64,000 bases of DNA from Nonomuraea antri (GTDB lineage: Bacteria > Actinomycetota > Actinomycetes > Streptosporangiales > Streptosporangiaceae). A program made the position numbers and the translations under genes. The DNA is taken from NCBI RefSeq assembly GCF_013283785.1, contig NZ_JABCPZ010000010.1, positions 1 to 64,000 on the forward strand. Reading direction: 5' to 3'. Positions 50,134 through 58,417 of this stretch are shown piece after piece; the first letter of the stretch is position 1; each line of letters begins with the position of its first letter. Below the pieces are notes generated by a model. It ran no database searches and had not been told where the DNA came from. It worked only from the letters and a program-made list of their open reading frames with translations.

Positions 50134-52503
50134 TCAGATCACTCCTATCGCGCCGACGTACTGGAGCGACCGGTTCACGCTCACGCTCGTGGGTTCGGCC
50201 TGCGGATAGTGGTTGGTCACGTTGACCACCGTGCGCGACAGTGCCCGGCCGCCGCCGAGTCCTTCGGGCACGTTGACCCCGGGTACTGACAGGTCTGGCA
50301 TCGCGGTCTTCGCAGTGAGCGCCGCCGCCTTCTTCACGGAGGAGACGACGAGTCCGCGGGTCTTGTCGATGCCGATCGACATGCCACGCATCATGAAGTG
50401 CCCGATCTGGGCAAACACGCGTGATGGTGAGTTGATGCCGAGGGCGTCCTTGGCGCTCTTGACGATGTTGGAAAAGAAGCCGCTGACCTTGGCGTACAGG
50501 TTGGAGGCCAGCGACTGGAGCTTGCCCCAGAAGCCGTCCACGACCGACTGGGCTACGCCCGCCATTACCGAACCTATGTTCGATACCGCGTTCTTGATCT
50601 TGCCTGGCAGATCACGGAAGAAGCCGACCAGCGTGGTTCCGAGCCACCTGCCAATACCGTTGACCAGGTCCGGAATGATGCTGTGCCCGATCAGCACGTT
50701 ATAGAACCACTGGAACTTGGCGACCACACGTTCGATCCAAGGAACGATGATGTTGATCACTTCCGCGACCTTGACGGCGAAAGTCGCAAAGCCTTGCGTG
50801 AGCTTCGTCAGGAGGCCGATCATCGGGGACGACTTCAGGACCTGCTCGACGAACTTGACCGCCAATTCGGTAAAGATCGGGAGAAGAGGCTCAATTGCCT
50901 TAAAAAGGGATGAAAAGGCAGGAAAGAGCTGATTCTGGAGAATTGGGACAAGTTCCAGGAAAGGCGGCAGCAATGCGGTGATCACCGTGGCCGCCAATTG
51001 TCCCAAAAGCGACAAAACGGGCTCCATGATCGGAGCGAGCGTCGCGAAGGCGGTCGAGATCAGCGACAGAACGGGAGCCAGCGCTTCCGCCAGCGCCGCG
51101 ATCAGCGGCCCAAGTAGTGCCGCCAGATTCGTGAGCGCGACACCCAGGGCCTGGCCGATAATGCCCGCAAGCTGGCCAATTACAGGAAGTAGTGGAGCGA
51201 CTGCGGCGAGTGCTGTCGACAGTCCCTGACCCAGCGCGAGCAAGCCCGCCTGCAGCTCAGGCGAAGCGAACGCCTTTGAAAGCATTTCCGCAATTAGCGT
51301 CAGTCCAGGACCGAGCGCGGCCAGAGCCGGCCCGAGCGCCGAGACCGCAGCCGCCAGCCCCGGACCCAAGGCCGTCGCGATGGACGCGATGTGCGGCGCG
51401 ACCTGCGCTGCCGCACCGGCCAGCGCCTTGAAGATCGGCATCAAGGCACTTCCGACAGCCGAAAGGCTCTGGAAGATCGTGACCAAGATCTTCTGGCCCT
51501 CAGCGCTCGACAGGAAGGCGTTGAGCTGATCAAGGAGCTGGCCCACCACGCCGAGCGCACCCTGCCCGCCCGACGACATCGCGGTGAAGATCGACTTTAT
51601 GATGCCGACGACGTCACCAGCGACCTGGCCGAGCTGCCGAAACACATCGACGGCGGTCTGCATCCAATTAAAAGCGGAACCGCTTTTAGCAGCATTTGAA
51701 AGAAACTCGCCGAACCTCGTCGCCGCCGAAGCGATACCAGGGGCCAGCCCGGACGAGAACTGGGCACCCACAACCGCGATGTCGCGAAAGCCCGCCAGGA
51801 CGGGCTCAATGGCAGGCCGCAGCGCGGCGACCGCCGACCGCAGCGACCCGAAGACACTCGTGATCGCCGACACCGTCGCCGAGGAGGACGCGAACCGTGC
51901 CACTGCCGCACCAGCGAGACCGAACTCCCCCGCAACGCCCTGCATCCCGCTGCGCAGCGGCCCAACCACGGCGTCCGCGACGGCCCGGATCTGCCCAGCC
52001 AGCGGCGCGAAGAACGCGTCCTGCACGGCGGACCGCAGCCCGTCCACGGCCGGCTTGACCGTGCGCAGCTCACGCGCAGCCGCCTGCGCCGCAGGTGACA
52101 GCCCCTTCAGACTCTCCTCGAACTTCTTCGGGTCGTCCCCCAGGGCCGCAGAGAAGGCGTCACCGACGCCGGTCAGCGCGATCTTGAGCGTGGCCAGCGC
52201 CGCCTGAGTCAGCGCGATCGCACCCGGCAGAGCAGCAACGATCCCGCCCGCCGGGGCCAACGCTGCAGCGAGACCGACCGCGCCCTGCGCGGCCGTCGCC
52301 ATCGAGGCCGCCAGGAAGGCAGCCTTGAGCGCCGCGCCGGTGAACTGTAGGCCCACCGACCCCGCGCGCTTGGCGAGGCCGCCGATGTCGATGTCGACCT
52401 TCTTCGCGGCCTCCCGGACAGAGGACATGAACCGGCGCACCGTGTGCGTGCCCCGATCCCGCACCTCGATCGTCGCGAACAACTCGCCGACATTCAGCGC
52501 CAC
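50134..52503 (-). CDS. Tail tape measure protein
   Basis: A 789-residue protein from GTG 52503. Long helical, Ala/Leu/Gly-rich sequence with several hydrophobic segments (AFLAASMATAAQGAVGLAAA), TAQ- and LAGAAAQV-type repeats and a soluble C terminus, the standard tape measure pattern. It sets tail length and passes into the host membrane during injection. At ~790 residues it predicts a tail of roughly 110-120 nm by the usual 0.15 nm per residue. Box copy 7 lies inside the gene at 51669. Confidence 0.85.
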   Translation of the reverse strand: MALNVGELFATIEVRDRGTHTVRRFMSSVREAAKKVDIDIGGLAKRAGSVGLQFTGAALKAAFLAASMATAAQGAVGLAAALAPAGGIVAALPGAIALTQAALATLKIALTGVGDAFSAALGDDPKKFEESLKGLSPAAQAAARELRTVKPAVDGLRSAVQDAFFAPLAGQIRAVADAVVGPLRSGMQGVAGEFGLAGAAVARFASSSATVSAITSVFGSLRSAVAALRPAIEPVLAGFRDIAVVGAQFSSGLAPGIASAATRFGEFLSNAAKSGSAFNWMQTAVDVFRQLGQVAGDVVGIIKSIFTAMSSGGQGALGVVGQLLDQLNAFLSSAEGQKILVTIFQSLSAVGSALMPIFKALAGAAAQVAPHIASIATALGPGLAAAVSALGPALAALGPGLTLIAEMLSKAFASPELQAGLLALGQGLSTALAAVAPLLPVIGQLAGIIGQALGVALTNLAALLGPLIAALAEALAPVLSLISTAFATLAPIMEPVLSLLGQLAATVITALLPPFLELVPILQNQLFPAFSSLFKAIEPLLPIFTELAVKFVEQVLKSSPMIGLLTKLTQGFATFAVKVAEVINIIVPWIERVVAKFQWFYNVLIGHSIIPDLVNGIGRWLGTTLVGFFRDLPGKIKNAVSNIGSVMAGVAQSVVDGFWGKLQSLASNLYAKVSGFFSNIVKSAKDALGINSPSRVFAQIGHFMMRGMSIGIDKTRGLVVSSVKKAAALTAKTAMPDLSVPGVNVPEGLGGGRALSRTVVNVTNHYPQAEPTSVSVNRSLQYVGAIGVI
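51669..51688. repeat. Dispersed box, copy 7 (palindromic form, inside tape measure gene)
   Basis: TAAAAGCGG AA CCGCTTTTA, a 9-bp inverted repeat with AA centre. On the minus strand it encodes AAKSGSAF. The right half equals the right half of the other boxes. Confidence 0.6.
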
Positions 52504-53195
52504 CGGGATTCACCTCCTGAGGTCTGGACTGGGGTGAAGCCAGCGGAACGCTGGTCAAGGACAGCCCGAGCGATGAACTCGGTGTAGGCGGGAGGAATCG
52601 CCTGCCGGATCTCCCGGCGGGCGCTGGTCCAGTCGATGCCCATGGCCTGCTGCCACTCGGCGACGGACCCCTTGCCACCGCCTTTGCCGTACACCGCGAT
52701 GTACGGGCCCTGGTGCCACTCGCCATGGCGGTAGCCGGCGACACGGCCGCGGTGCTGCGGATGCTCGGGCTGCTCGACGCGGATGCCGCCGAGCTCGAAC
52801 CATCGGTGCCGCAGCACCGCCAGCTCGGGGAACATCGCGCCGCACAGCATCAGGTCCCGCTTGATCGGCGCGGTCGGGACGTTCTCGATCACCCACGGCC
52901 GGCCGGTCGCCTCCAGAGCCCGCCGCGTCTCCGCGATGAGGTCCGGGTAGACACGGCGGCCCTGGTTCGTGCCGGTCGTCAACGTCGCGAACGCCTGACA
53001 CGGCGGCGACGCGTGGATCAGGTCAAACTCATGGCCGTGCGCGGCGATGTACTCGATCGCGTCGCCGCGCACGAACTCATCCCCGCAGTAGCGCGGCATC
53101 GGCCGGATATCCACGCCGACGACGTGGACCCCGACGCGCTGGTAGCCGCGAGTCGCCCCGCCCACACCACAGAACGCGTCAAGGACACGCCTCAC
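52494..53195 (-). CDS. C5-cytosine DNA methyltransferase (second)
   Basis: A 233-residue compact enzyme from GTG 53195 (overlap with the tail chaperone). Motif I VLDAFCGVGGATRG, motif IV HASPPCQAFATLT with catalytic Cys, motif VI WVIENVPTA; the target-recognition part is short and motif VIII-X-like residues are weak. It is inserted between the tail chaperones and tape measure, an unusual place. Unlike the enzyme at 4-7 kb it has no intein. A third orphan methyltransferase for this genome. Confidence 0.85.
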   Translation of the reverse strand: MRRVLDAFCGVGGATRGYQRVGVHVVGVDIRPMPRYCGDEFVRGDAIEYIAAHGHEFDLIHASPPCQAFATLTTGTNQGRRVYPDLIAETRRALEATGRPWVIENVPTAPIKRDLMLCGAMFPELAVLRHRWFELGGIRVEQPEHPQHRGRVAGYRHGEWHQGPYIAVYGKGGGKGSVAEWQQAMGIDWTSARREIRQAIPPAYTEFIARAVLDQRSAGFTPVQTSGGESRWR

Positions 53196-53512
53196 CGCCG
53201 CCCCTCGGGGTCCAGCGAGCGGGCCAGCCGCGAGTCACACGTCAACAGTCCGAGCAGCCGCGCCCGCAGCCACCGCCACGACCGGGTCCGCAGCACGCCC
53301 GGCTCGCCGACGTCGATGCCGAACGTCTCGTGCAGGTCCGGCTCGACGAGCGCCCAACGGTTCAGGATGTCGTGCCAGGAGACGGTGCGGCCTTTCGAGA
53401 CCGAGAGGCCGTCGTCCGGGTCGTAGTAGTCGCGGATCCCCGAGATCGGGTCGATTTCGCCGCCGCGGCTGTCGCCCGGCGCGTCGCCCGATTCGGGGCC
53501 GGGGCTTCCCCC
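53192..53512 (-). CDS. Tail assembly chaperone, downstream frame (made by -1 frameshift)
   Basis: The downstream frame adds about 105 residues (SPGPESGDAPGDSRGGEIDP ... WHDILNRWALVEPDLHETFG ... WRWLRARLLGLLTC), the pattern of the second tail chaperone in actinophages. It has no ribosome site of its own at a plausible start; a frameshift at the GGGGGAA heptamer (53506-53512) would fuse it to the first chaperone, as in lambda G/GT. Confidence 0.7.
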   Translation of the reverse strand, partial: GGSPGPESGDAPGDSRGGEIDPISGIRDYYDPDDGLSVSKGRTVSWHDILNRWALVEPDLHETFGIDVGEPGVLRTRSWRWLRARLLGLLTCDSRLARSLDPEGRR

Positions 53513-53886
53513 GTCGTACCGCCCGAGGCCCACACCTTCGCGGCAGCGTCCTTACCGGCCGCGATCCACACCAGCGCGGTCGCGCCGACGTGCTGGATCT
53601 TGGGCCAGCTCACCCCGTCCGCGCGCAGCTCGTCCCAGGTCGGGCCGAGGATGCGCTGGTACAGGTCGCGCTCCTCTTCGTCGTTCAGCACGACCTCGAC
53701 CAGCTCGGTGAGCTTGGGGTCGTCCACCGCCTGGCCCTGCTCGGCCGCCAGGCCGGCGTGCATGAGCCGCTGGCACAGCAGGCCGACCTCGGCGTCCGGG
53801 GCGGGGACGCGATACCACTTCCCGCCCACGGGGAGCGGCAGCGAGTCGTCGAAGAAGTCGTCGAGGTCCTGGAACTGGGTCGTCAC
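53362..53886 (-). CDS. Tail assembly chaperone, upstream frame
   Basis: A 174-residue protein from GTG 53886 (GTGA overlap with the tail tube gene). LDDFFDDSLPLPVGGKWYRV, then helices (LCQRLMHAGLAAEQG, LVEVVLNDEEERDLYQRILG, WDELRADGVSWPKI). Typical of lambda gpG-like chaperones placed between major tail protein and tape measure. A slippery site within it would yield the longer fused form. Confidence 0.75.
   Translation of the reverse strand: MTTQFQDLDDFFDDSLPLPVGGKWYRVPAPDAEVGLLCQRLMHAGLAAEQGQAVDDPKLTELVEVVLNDEEERDLYQRILGPTWDELRADGVSWPKIQHVGATALVWIAAGKDAAAKVWASGGTTGEAPAPNRATRRATAAAAKSTRSRGSATTTTRTTASRSRKAAPSPGTTS
53506..53512 (-). promoter_or_regulatory. -1 frameshift slippery heptamer
   Basis: On the minus strand the heptamer GGGGGAA is read as G GGG GAA in the chaperone frame. 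Sliding back one base gives the frame that stays open to 53192. Position near the end of the first chaperone fits the known siphovirus arrangement. Confidence 0.65.
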
Positions 53887-54359
53887 GGAGTGGCCACCGG
53901 GTTCTCGATCTCGATCGGTGCACCCTGCCCGAGGAGGGTGAAGTTGAAGGGCTCCAAGTCGGTGACCGACCCGCCCTTGGTGAACTCGCTGACGGTGCAG
54001 ACGCCCCGGTAGGCGTCCGGCGCGCCGTCCCGGCGGTACCACCTGACCGGGATGTTCGCGCCGAAGCCCACCTTCCGGGCGGCCTGCCGGATGGCTTCCT
54101 GACCCGGGTCGGCGGTGAACACCGCGGCGTCGGTCCGCTTGCGGCGGCCTTCGGCCTCGATCTGCCAGGTCCGGCCGGTCACGACCGAGGAACCCCAGCC
54201 CTCTTCGTCGTCGAAGTCGCCGTCGTCCTCCGTGTTATCGTCCGTGGTCTCCTGGAAGCTGGTGAGGCCCCGCACGGGGAGCCACGTAGGGTTCTCCAGG
54301 TCGGGCCCAGTGCCGACGTCGAGCTTCCAGTCCTTCGCGAGCAGGGAACGCAGCCCCAT
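53883..54359 (-). CDS. Major tail (tube) protein
   Basis: A 158-residue protein; ATG 54359 has AAGGAG at the right spacing (a GTG at 54365 would overlap it). Beta-rich with WKLDVGTGPDLENPTWLPVR, GRTWQIEAEGRRKRTDAAVF and a C-terminal VSEFTKGGSVTDLEPFNFTL segment, typical of siphovirus tail tube proteins. Gene order before the chaperones supports it. Confidence 0.75.
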   Translation of the reverse strand: MGLRSLLAKDWKLDVGTGPDLENPTWLPVRGLTSFQETTDDNTEDDGDFDDEEGWGSSVVTGRTWQIEAEGRRKRTDAAVFTADPGQEAIRQAARKVGFGANIPVRWYRRDGAPDAYRGVCTVSEFTKGGSVTDLEPFNFTLLGQGAPIEIENPVATP

Positions 54360-54388
54360 GATCACTCCTTAAATGGGCATGCAAAAGC

Positions 54389-54412
54389 GCTGAAAGCGGA
54401 ACCGCTTTCAGC
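54389..54412. repeat. Dispersed box, copy 8 (perfect palindrome)
   Basis: 11-bp arms GCTGAAAGCGG and CCGCTTTCAGC around AA, between the tail terminator and tail tube genes. The most symmetric copy, suggesting a dimeric protein binds the box. Confidence 0.75.
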
Positions 54413-54424
54413 AGATGCGTCAGG

Positions 54425-54868
54425 TCAGCCGCGATGCGGCGACGGGCGATGAGCCATCAGGTCGAAAGAGTCCGCCCGCTCCCACCGGCCCGAGCTGTCG
54501 CGGCCGAGCGGAGCGACCAGCGTGCGGCGCGCGAGCAGCACGTGCACGCCCGTCGAGAGCGTGTGATTGGCCAGGCCGTGGATCGCGTCGAACACGTCGT
54601 CCGCGAGATCATCCACCAGCCGTGGGTCCGTCTTGGCGCGGAATCGGGCCTGCATCTGCACGGCCGAGTCCGGCTGCTCAACGTCGTCACCGTCCTGGCC
54701 CACGCCGTAAACCGCCAGCGCAATCGCGGTGTCCGGCTTGGCCGGAAGACCACCTATGGTGATCGCCGTCTGCTCGTCGGCGTAGATGCCGTTCGGGTTC
54801 CAGTCGGCTACGCCGGCCTCGCCGAGCAGGACCGCGAACCCGGTCAGCAGGTCGCGTGTCCAGCTCAC
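54425..54868 (-). CDS. Tail terminator-like protein
   Basis: A 147-residue protein from GTG 54868, overlapping the previous gene by 4 bp. LLTGFAVLLGEAGVADWNPN and VQMQARFRAKTDPRLVDDLA with a DAIHGL helix match the tail-terminator/minor capsid family of actinophages, which seals the head end of the tail tube. Position just before the tube gene agrees. Confidence 0.65.
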   Translation of the reverse strand: MSWTRDLLTGFAVLLGEAGVADWNPNGIYADEQTAITIGGLPAKPDTAIALAVYGVGQDGDDVEQPDSAVQMQARFRAKTDPRLVDDLADDVFDAIHGLANHTLSTGVHVLLARRTLVAPLGRDSSGRWERADSFDLMAHRPSPHRG

Positions 54869-55218
54869 TTCAGCACCTCGCGGATCGGCTTGGCGATCAG
54901 CAGCTTGACCACCTCCGCCTCCTCCCGGACTGCGCGCTCCAAGAACTTCGGCGTCCGGCCTTCCTTGTGGTGGAGATACAGATCTTCGTGCTGCACCTTC
55001 GCGTAGGGCGTGTTGTAGCGGACGACGGCGAGCAGGCTCCTGCGTCGAACGAGGGCCTTGCCCGACCGCTCCAGCGCGCCCTTGTCATGGGGGACGCGCT
55101 GGTTGGACACCGCCAGCACATGCTCAGCAGCTAGCCGCAGTCCATCGGCGGCTGCGTTCCGGATCAGCTCGGTGATCTCTTCCTCGCTGATTCGCGAGTT
55201 GAAGTCGGCGTTGGCCAT
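54865..55218 (-). CDS. HK97 gp10-like head-tail protein
   Basis: A 117-residue protein from ATG 55218 in a TGATG overlap. ISEEEITELIRNAAADGLRL, VPHDKGALERSGKALV, YAKVQHEDLYLHHKEGRTPK is the gp10-like pattern (tail-completion/neck protein with K-G-x-L-x-x-S). Small overlaps on both sides place it in the neck gene cluster. Confidence 0.75.
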   Translation of the reverse strand: MANADFNSRISEEEITELIRNAAADGLRLAAEHVLAVSNQRVPHDKGALERSGKALVRRRSLLAVVRYNTPYAKVQHEDLYLHHKEGRTPKFLERAVREEAEVVKLLIAKPIREVLK

Positions 55219-55526
55219 CAGCGGCACACCACCTCAACGTGATCCGGCGTCGGCAGCCCGCCGCCGTCGCGGGAGAAGGACGTGATGACGGTGGTCTGCC
55301 GTCCGTTGACGGTGACCCTGCTCCCTTCCGGGCAGATGGTGCCCGGTGGGAGAAACACGGTCGTGTCGGAGACAACCTCGGCCCCTTGGGCGTCCCTGAC
55401 CAGCCTGCGCTCGTCGTCCACGAGGCAGCGGGACTCGAACGCCGGCCCGAACACCGGCCCGTACGCGCCATCCCCCTGAAACGGTTCGATGGTCGCCTTG
55501 TGACGCAGCAGCCACTCGGGCAGCAT
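55218..55526 (-). CDS. Head closure / neck protein
   Basis: A 102-residue beta-rich protein from ATG 55526 (TGATG overlap; GTGs at 55529 and 55532 are alternatives). WLLRHKATIEPFQGDGAYGP, then CLVDDERRLVRDAQGAEVVS and a C-terminal PDHVEVVCR resemble head-closure (stopper) proteins. Position between adaptor and gp10-like gene supports this. Confidence 0.6.
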   Translation of the reverse strand: MLPEWLLRHKATIEPFQGDGAYGPVFGPAFESRCLVDDERRLVRDAQGAEVVSDTTVFLPPGTICPEGSRVTVNGRQTTVITSFSRDGGGLPTPDHVEVVCR

Positions 55527-55915
55527 CACCACACGCTCCCGTCGAGGATGTAGCCGGGCAGCAGCCCGGCCCGCTGCAGAATCGACGAGGCGTCCGGGGA
55601 GTACCGCGGGGGCGGCGCGTCACCGGCGCCGCCACGTTCCAGCCGGACCGAGCCGATGCTGACCGATTTGAACGCTGCGGCTACGCCGAACTCGTCGCCC
55701 ACGGCGATCGTCCACGCGACCTGCGCGCACGTCGCCCGCTTCATCGCCGCAGCGTCCTCGGGCCGGGTCGGCAGGCCGGCGTCGTCGGTCGGGTAGATCG
55801 AGGCGAACAGCAACTCGTCGACCCGCTCCGACGCGCGCTCCAGCCGCCGCTCGATGTCGTCGGGCGCGGCCTGGCCCGTGTATGCCGTGTAGTCGGCGGC
55901 GTTCGCGTACGCCAT
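55526..55915 (-). CDS. Head-tail connector (gp6/adaptor-like)
   Basis: A 129-residue helical protein: MAYANAADYTAYTGQAAPDD, then IERRLERASERVDELLFASI and AAMKRATCAQVAWTIAVGDE, the helical adaptor pattern of HK97 gp6-like proteins that bind the portal ring. Stop overlaps the next start. Confidence 0.7.
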   Translation of the reverse strand: MAYANAADYTAYTGQAAPDDIERRLERASERVDELLFASIYPTDDAGLPTRPEDAAAMKRATCAQVAWTIAVGDEFGVAAAFKSVSIGSVRLERGGAGDAPPPRYSPDASSILQRAGLLPGYILDGSVW

Positions 55916-55917
55916 AG

Positions 55918-56262
55918 CTACACCGGCAGTTCGAGAACCACGACCGACACGCCGACCGGGTCGGAGTAGTCGATGTAGACCTTGCCGTTGGTCTGCCGGT
56001 AGATCGGCTTGAATGCGGGGATCAGCACGTCACCCGTGTTCGCTGGGATGACGTAAGGCTTGTCCACGATGTCCTGGCCGTCCACGGTCGCCGGGATCTG
56101 CACCGTCACCGTGCGCGCCGACGCATTGGTGTTCTTCACCCGCAGCATCCGCCGCTCCGAGTGGACGAACATGTGCCCGTCCGCGATGGCCGGCGTGAGC
56201 GCGGTGGTGAGGTCCAGTCCCGTGCGCGGCACGGGGACGGCAGTCAGGTCAGTCCTCGCCAT
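55918..56262 (-). CDS. Small head structural protein (beta-rich)
   Basis: A 114-residue beta-rich protein (MARTDLTAVPVPRTGLDLTT, RRMLRVKNTNASARTVTVQI, PVGVSVVVLELPV). Located between capsid-proximal and connector genes, where actinophages place decoration or neck proteins. No specific family. Confidence 0.55.
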   Translation of the reverse strand: MARTDLTAVPVPRTGLDLTTALTPAIADGHMFVHSERRMLRVKNTNASARTVTVQIPATVDGQDIVDKPYVIPANTGDVLIPAFKPIYRQTNGKVYIDYSDPVGVSVVVLELPV

Positions 56263-56527
56263 TGGGTTCTCCCCCGAATTCCTCGATGAGCGCGGCCTTG
56301 CTCAGCGACTTGGCGTCGGCTTCGGGCATGCCGCAGGCGACCGCGTACTCGACCCACACGGCCTTGATGTCGTGATCGGACGGGCGGCCCAGCCCAGCCG
56401 GGCCGGGCTCGTCGGCGGGCTCAGGCCCGCCGACGATGCTCCAGTTGTCCAACATGTCCAGGCAGGGGTCCCGCTGTTCGAGCGGGACCACCTGCCCGGT
56501 GTTGGAGTTGCGGTAGACGAACGTCAC
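56249..56527 (-). CDS. Small head protein with C-terminal helical domain
   Basis: A 92-residue protein: RNSNTGQVVPLEQRDPCLDM at the start and a helical end (IKAVWVEYAVACGMPEADAK) resembling the Rho-N/LEM-like domain found at the end of many phage head proteins. ATGA overlaps at both sides with capsid and next gene. Confidence 0.55.
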   Translation of the reverse strand: MTFVYRNSNTGQVVPLEQRDPCLDMLDNWSIVGGPEPADEPGPAGLGRPSDHDIKAVWVEYAVACGMPEADAKSLSKAALIEEFGGEPNGED

Positions 56528-57465
56528 GCCGCCTGCACCCCGTGGATGAGGACGGCCCGGTGGGGGTCGAGCGTCTTGACGCCGTAGAGGCAGTCCACGC
56601 TGACGATGTCTTGCTTCTTCGAGATGTCGTAGTCCATCACCACGCGGACGCCGAACCCCTTGTAGCTCTCCACCGCGGCGTTGGCCGCGCCCTGCGGGAG
56701 GACGAGAGGCCTGGTCACGAGGGCGAACGCGGTCCTGTGGAAGCCCACGCCGATCTCGGTGTTCGGCTGACCCACCGGCGGCGCCGCGGTCGGGGCATCG
56801 ATGTTCTGGGTCTGGAAGGCATCGAACCCGAACACGCGCCTGCCCAGGCTCGCCTCACGCAGACCGTCCGTCGTGCCCGACGTGTCAGCCTGGTGGAACA
56901 GCGGGTCCGACAGCCACTTCGCCTCGATCTCCGGGCCGACCACCAGGTGACGGTCCGCCGCCGGGACGTTGCGCTGGTTCAGCACGCGCCTGGCGTCGAT
57001 GGCCGTCTTCGGGTCGTCGTACGGGTGGATCGCGTTGCCGGTCACGCCCGTGATCGGCGCGTTCGCCACGCCGACGCGCTGCACGATGTCGGCGCGCAGC
57101 GACAGGATGTCCCGGTCGATCTTCTGGCTGATCGCCTCCATCGCGGGGTTGAGGAGCTGCGTGCCGAAGTCCTCGATCTCCAGCGTGAGCTCTTCCGACG
57201 TCACGCTGAAGCTGACGTCGGCGAAGTGGTTCAGCGTGATCGGCACGCTGCCCTCGGACGCGTTCTGGATCTGGATGCCGGTCGCGCGATCGAACTCGTT
57301 CGCCGTGAAGACGGCCGGCTTCCGCACGGAGATCGTGTCGCCGACGCGAGAGACGAACTCCTCCTCATAGTCGCGGTGGACGAGCTGCGCCATGACACAG
57401 GTCTCGTACAGCGTGGCCAGCGCCGCCTTGGCGATGATCGACGGGGTCAGAAAAGTGTTAGCCAT
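56524..57465 (-). CDS. Major capsid protein (P22 coat/gp5-like)
   Basis: A 313-residue protein (MANTFLTPSIIAKAALATLY). It begins without a delta domain; EEFVSRVGDTISVRKPAVFT, NHFADVSFSVTSEELTLEIE, and a C-terminal AVESYKGFGVRVVMDYDISK are the pattern of the P22-coat-like major capsid group in actinophages and prophages. It follows the scaffold gene, and the portal is upstream. HK97 fold expected. Confidence 0.85.
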   Translation of the reverse strand: MANTFLTPSIIAKAALATLYETCVMAQLVHRDYEEEFVSRVGDTISVRKPAVFTANEFDRATGIQIQNASEGSVPITLNHFADVSFSVTSEELTLEIEDFGTQLLNPAMEAISQKIDRDILSLRADIVQRVGVANAPITGVTGNAIHPYDDPKTAIDARRVLNQRNVPAADRHLVVGPEIEAKWLSDPLFHQADTSGTTDGLREASLGRRVFGFDAFQTQNIDAPTAAPPVGQPNTEIGVGFHRTAFALVTRPLVLPQGAANAAVESYKGFGVRVVMDYDISKKQDIVSVDCLYGVKTLDPHRAVLIHGVQAA

Positions 57466-57489
57466 TCGGGCCTTTCAACTCCTTTGGAA

Positions 57490-57513
57490 GCTAAAAGCGA
57501 CTCCGCTTTCAGC
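57490..57513. repeat. Dispersed box, copy 9
   Basis: GCTAAAAGCG ACTC CGCTTTCAGC, an imperfect palindrome that overlaps the stop codon of the scaffold gene and precedes the capsid ribosome site. Confidence 0.7.
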
Positions 57514-58378
57514 GGTCAGACGAGGCGCGCTTCCTACGCAGGGCGCGGAACTCGTCGATGGAGGGCTCGGAACTCGGCGCTCGCTCACCAGGCCCGCCGG
57601 TGAACTCACCCCCCGAGCGCGCGGGCGGCCCCGCCTGGGAAGCCGCCTTGAACTTCGGGTTGTTCTCCACCGCCGTCTGAATGGTCTCGGCCAGGCTGGT
57701 GGAGAAGTTGTCGGCGTCCGGGTCCATGTCCCGGACCGCCTTCAGAAAAGACCTGGAATCGAGCAGGGCGTCCGGGTCCGCACCGACCTTCTGGCTGGCG
57801 CGATGCACCGCGAGCTCGATCAGCGCGCGGCGGTGCCGCTCACGCTCCTTGTCGCGCTCGGCCGCCGTGGTGTCCCGCTCGGCCGTCAGCGTCTCGATCA
57901 CCTGCTCGGGCGAAGGCGGCGTCTCCTCAGCCGCCAGACCCAGGGCCTTGGCGATCTGCTGGGCGAAGTCCGACTTCACCTGGTTGGTGATCTCCTCCTG
58001 CGACGGCCCCTGCTGCTTGGTGGCCTCGTCGGCCGACTTCTGCGCATCGGCCAGCCGGGTACGGTAGTCCCCAGCCTCCTTCCGCGCGTCCTTGATGAGC
58101 TTCTGCGCCCACGAAGGAAGTTGGTCCACGCGCCGGGCGTCCGGGTTGACCGGCTCGTCGACCGCGGGCTCCTCGGGCGGCGTGACCCCGGTCTCGGCAG
58201 GCGAGATCTGCGCATCCTGCTGCTCCGACTGGCCTTCGCCGTCCTCGGGTGCGCCACCAGCGATCAGGTAGATCGGGGTGACGCCGTCCTTGCGGTAGCC
58301 GAGCAGCGCGCCAGGCGTGGTCGGCAGGGTGTTTTCGAGCATGACGAGATCGCCCTCCTGGAGCGTGTCGTCGGACAA
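57509..58378 (-). CDS. Scaffolding protein
   Basis: A 289-residue acidic, helical protein from TTG 58378. The middle is a long coiled coil (ARKEAGDYRTRLADAQKSAD; ETLTAERDTTAAERDKERER) and the tail is basic (EFRALRRKRASSDR), the classical scaffold plan with a C-terminal coat-binding end. Directly upstream of the capsid gene. A hairpin lies at 58383-58405 just before its start. Confidence 0.75.
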   Translation of the reverse strand: MSDDTLQEGDLVMLENTLPTTPGALLGYRKDGVTPIYLIAGGAPEDGEGQSEQQDAQISPAETGVTPPEEPAVDEPVNPDARRVDQLPSWAQKLIKDARKEAGDYRTRLADAQKSADEATKQQGPSQEEITNQVKSDFAQQIAKALGLAAEETPPSPEQVIETLTAERDTTAAERDKERERHRRALIELAVHRASQKVGADPDALLDSRSFLKAVRDMDPDADNFSTSLAETIQTAVENNPKFKAASQAGPPARSGGEFTGGPGERAPSSEPSIDEFRALRRKRASSDR

Positions 58379-58417
58379 GGGAAAGGCCCGCGCCAGGCGG
58401 GCCTTGAGAGGGGGCGT

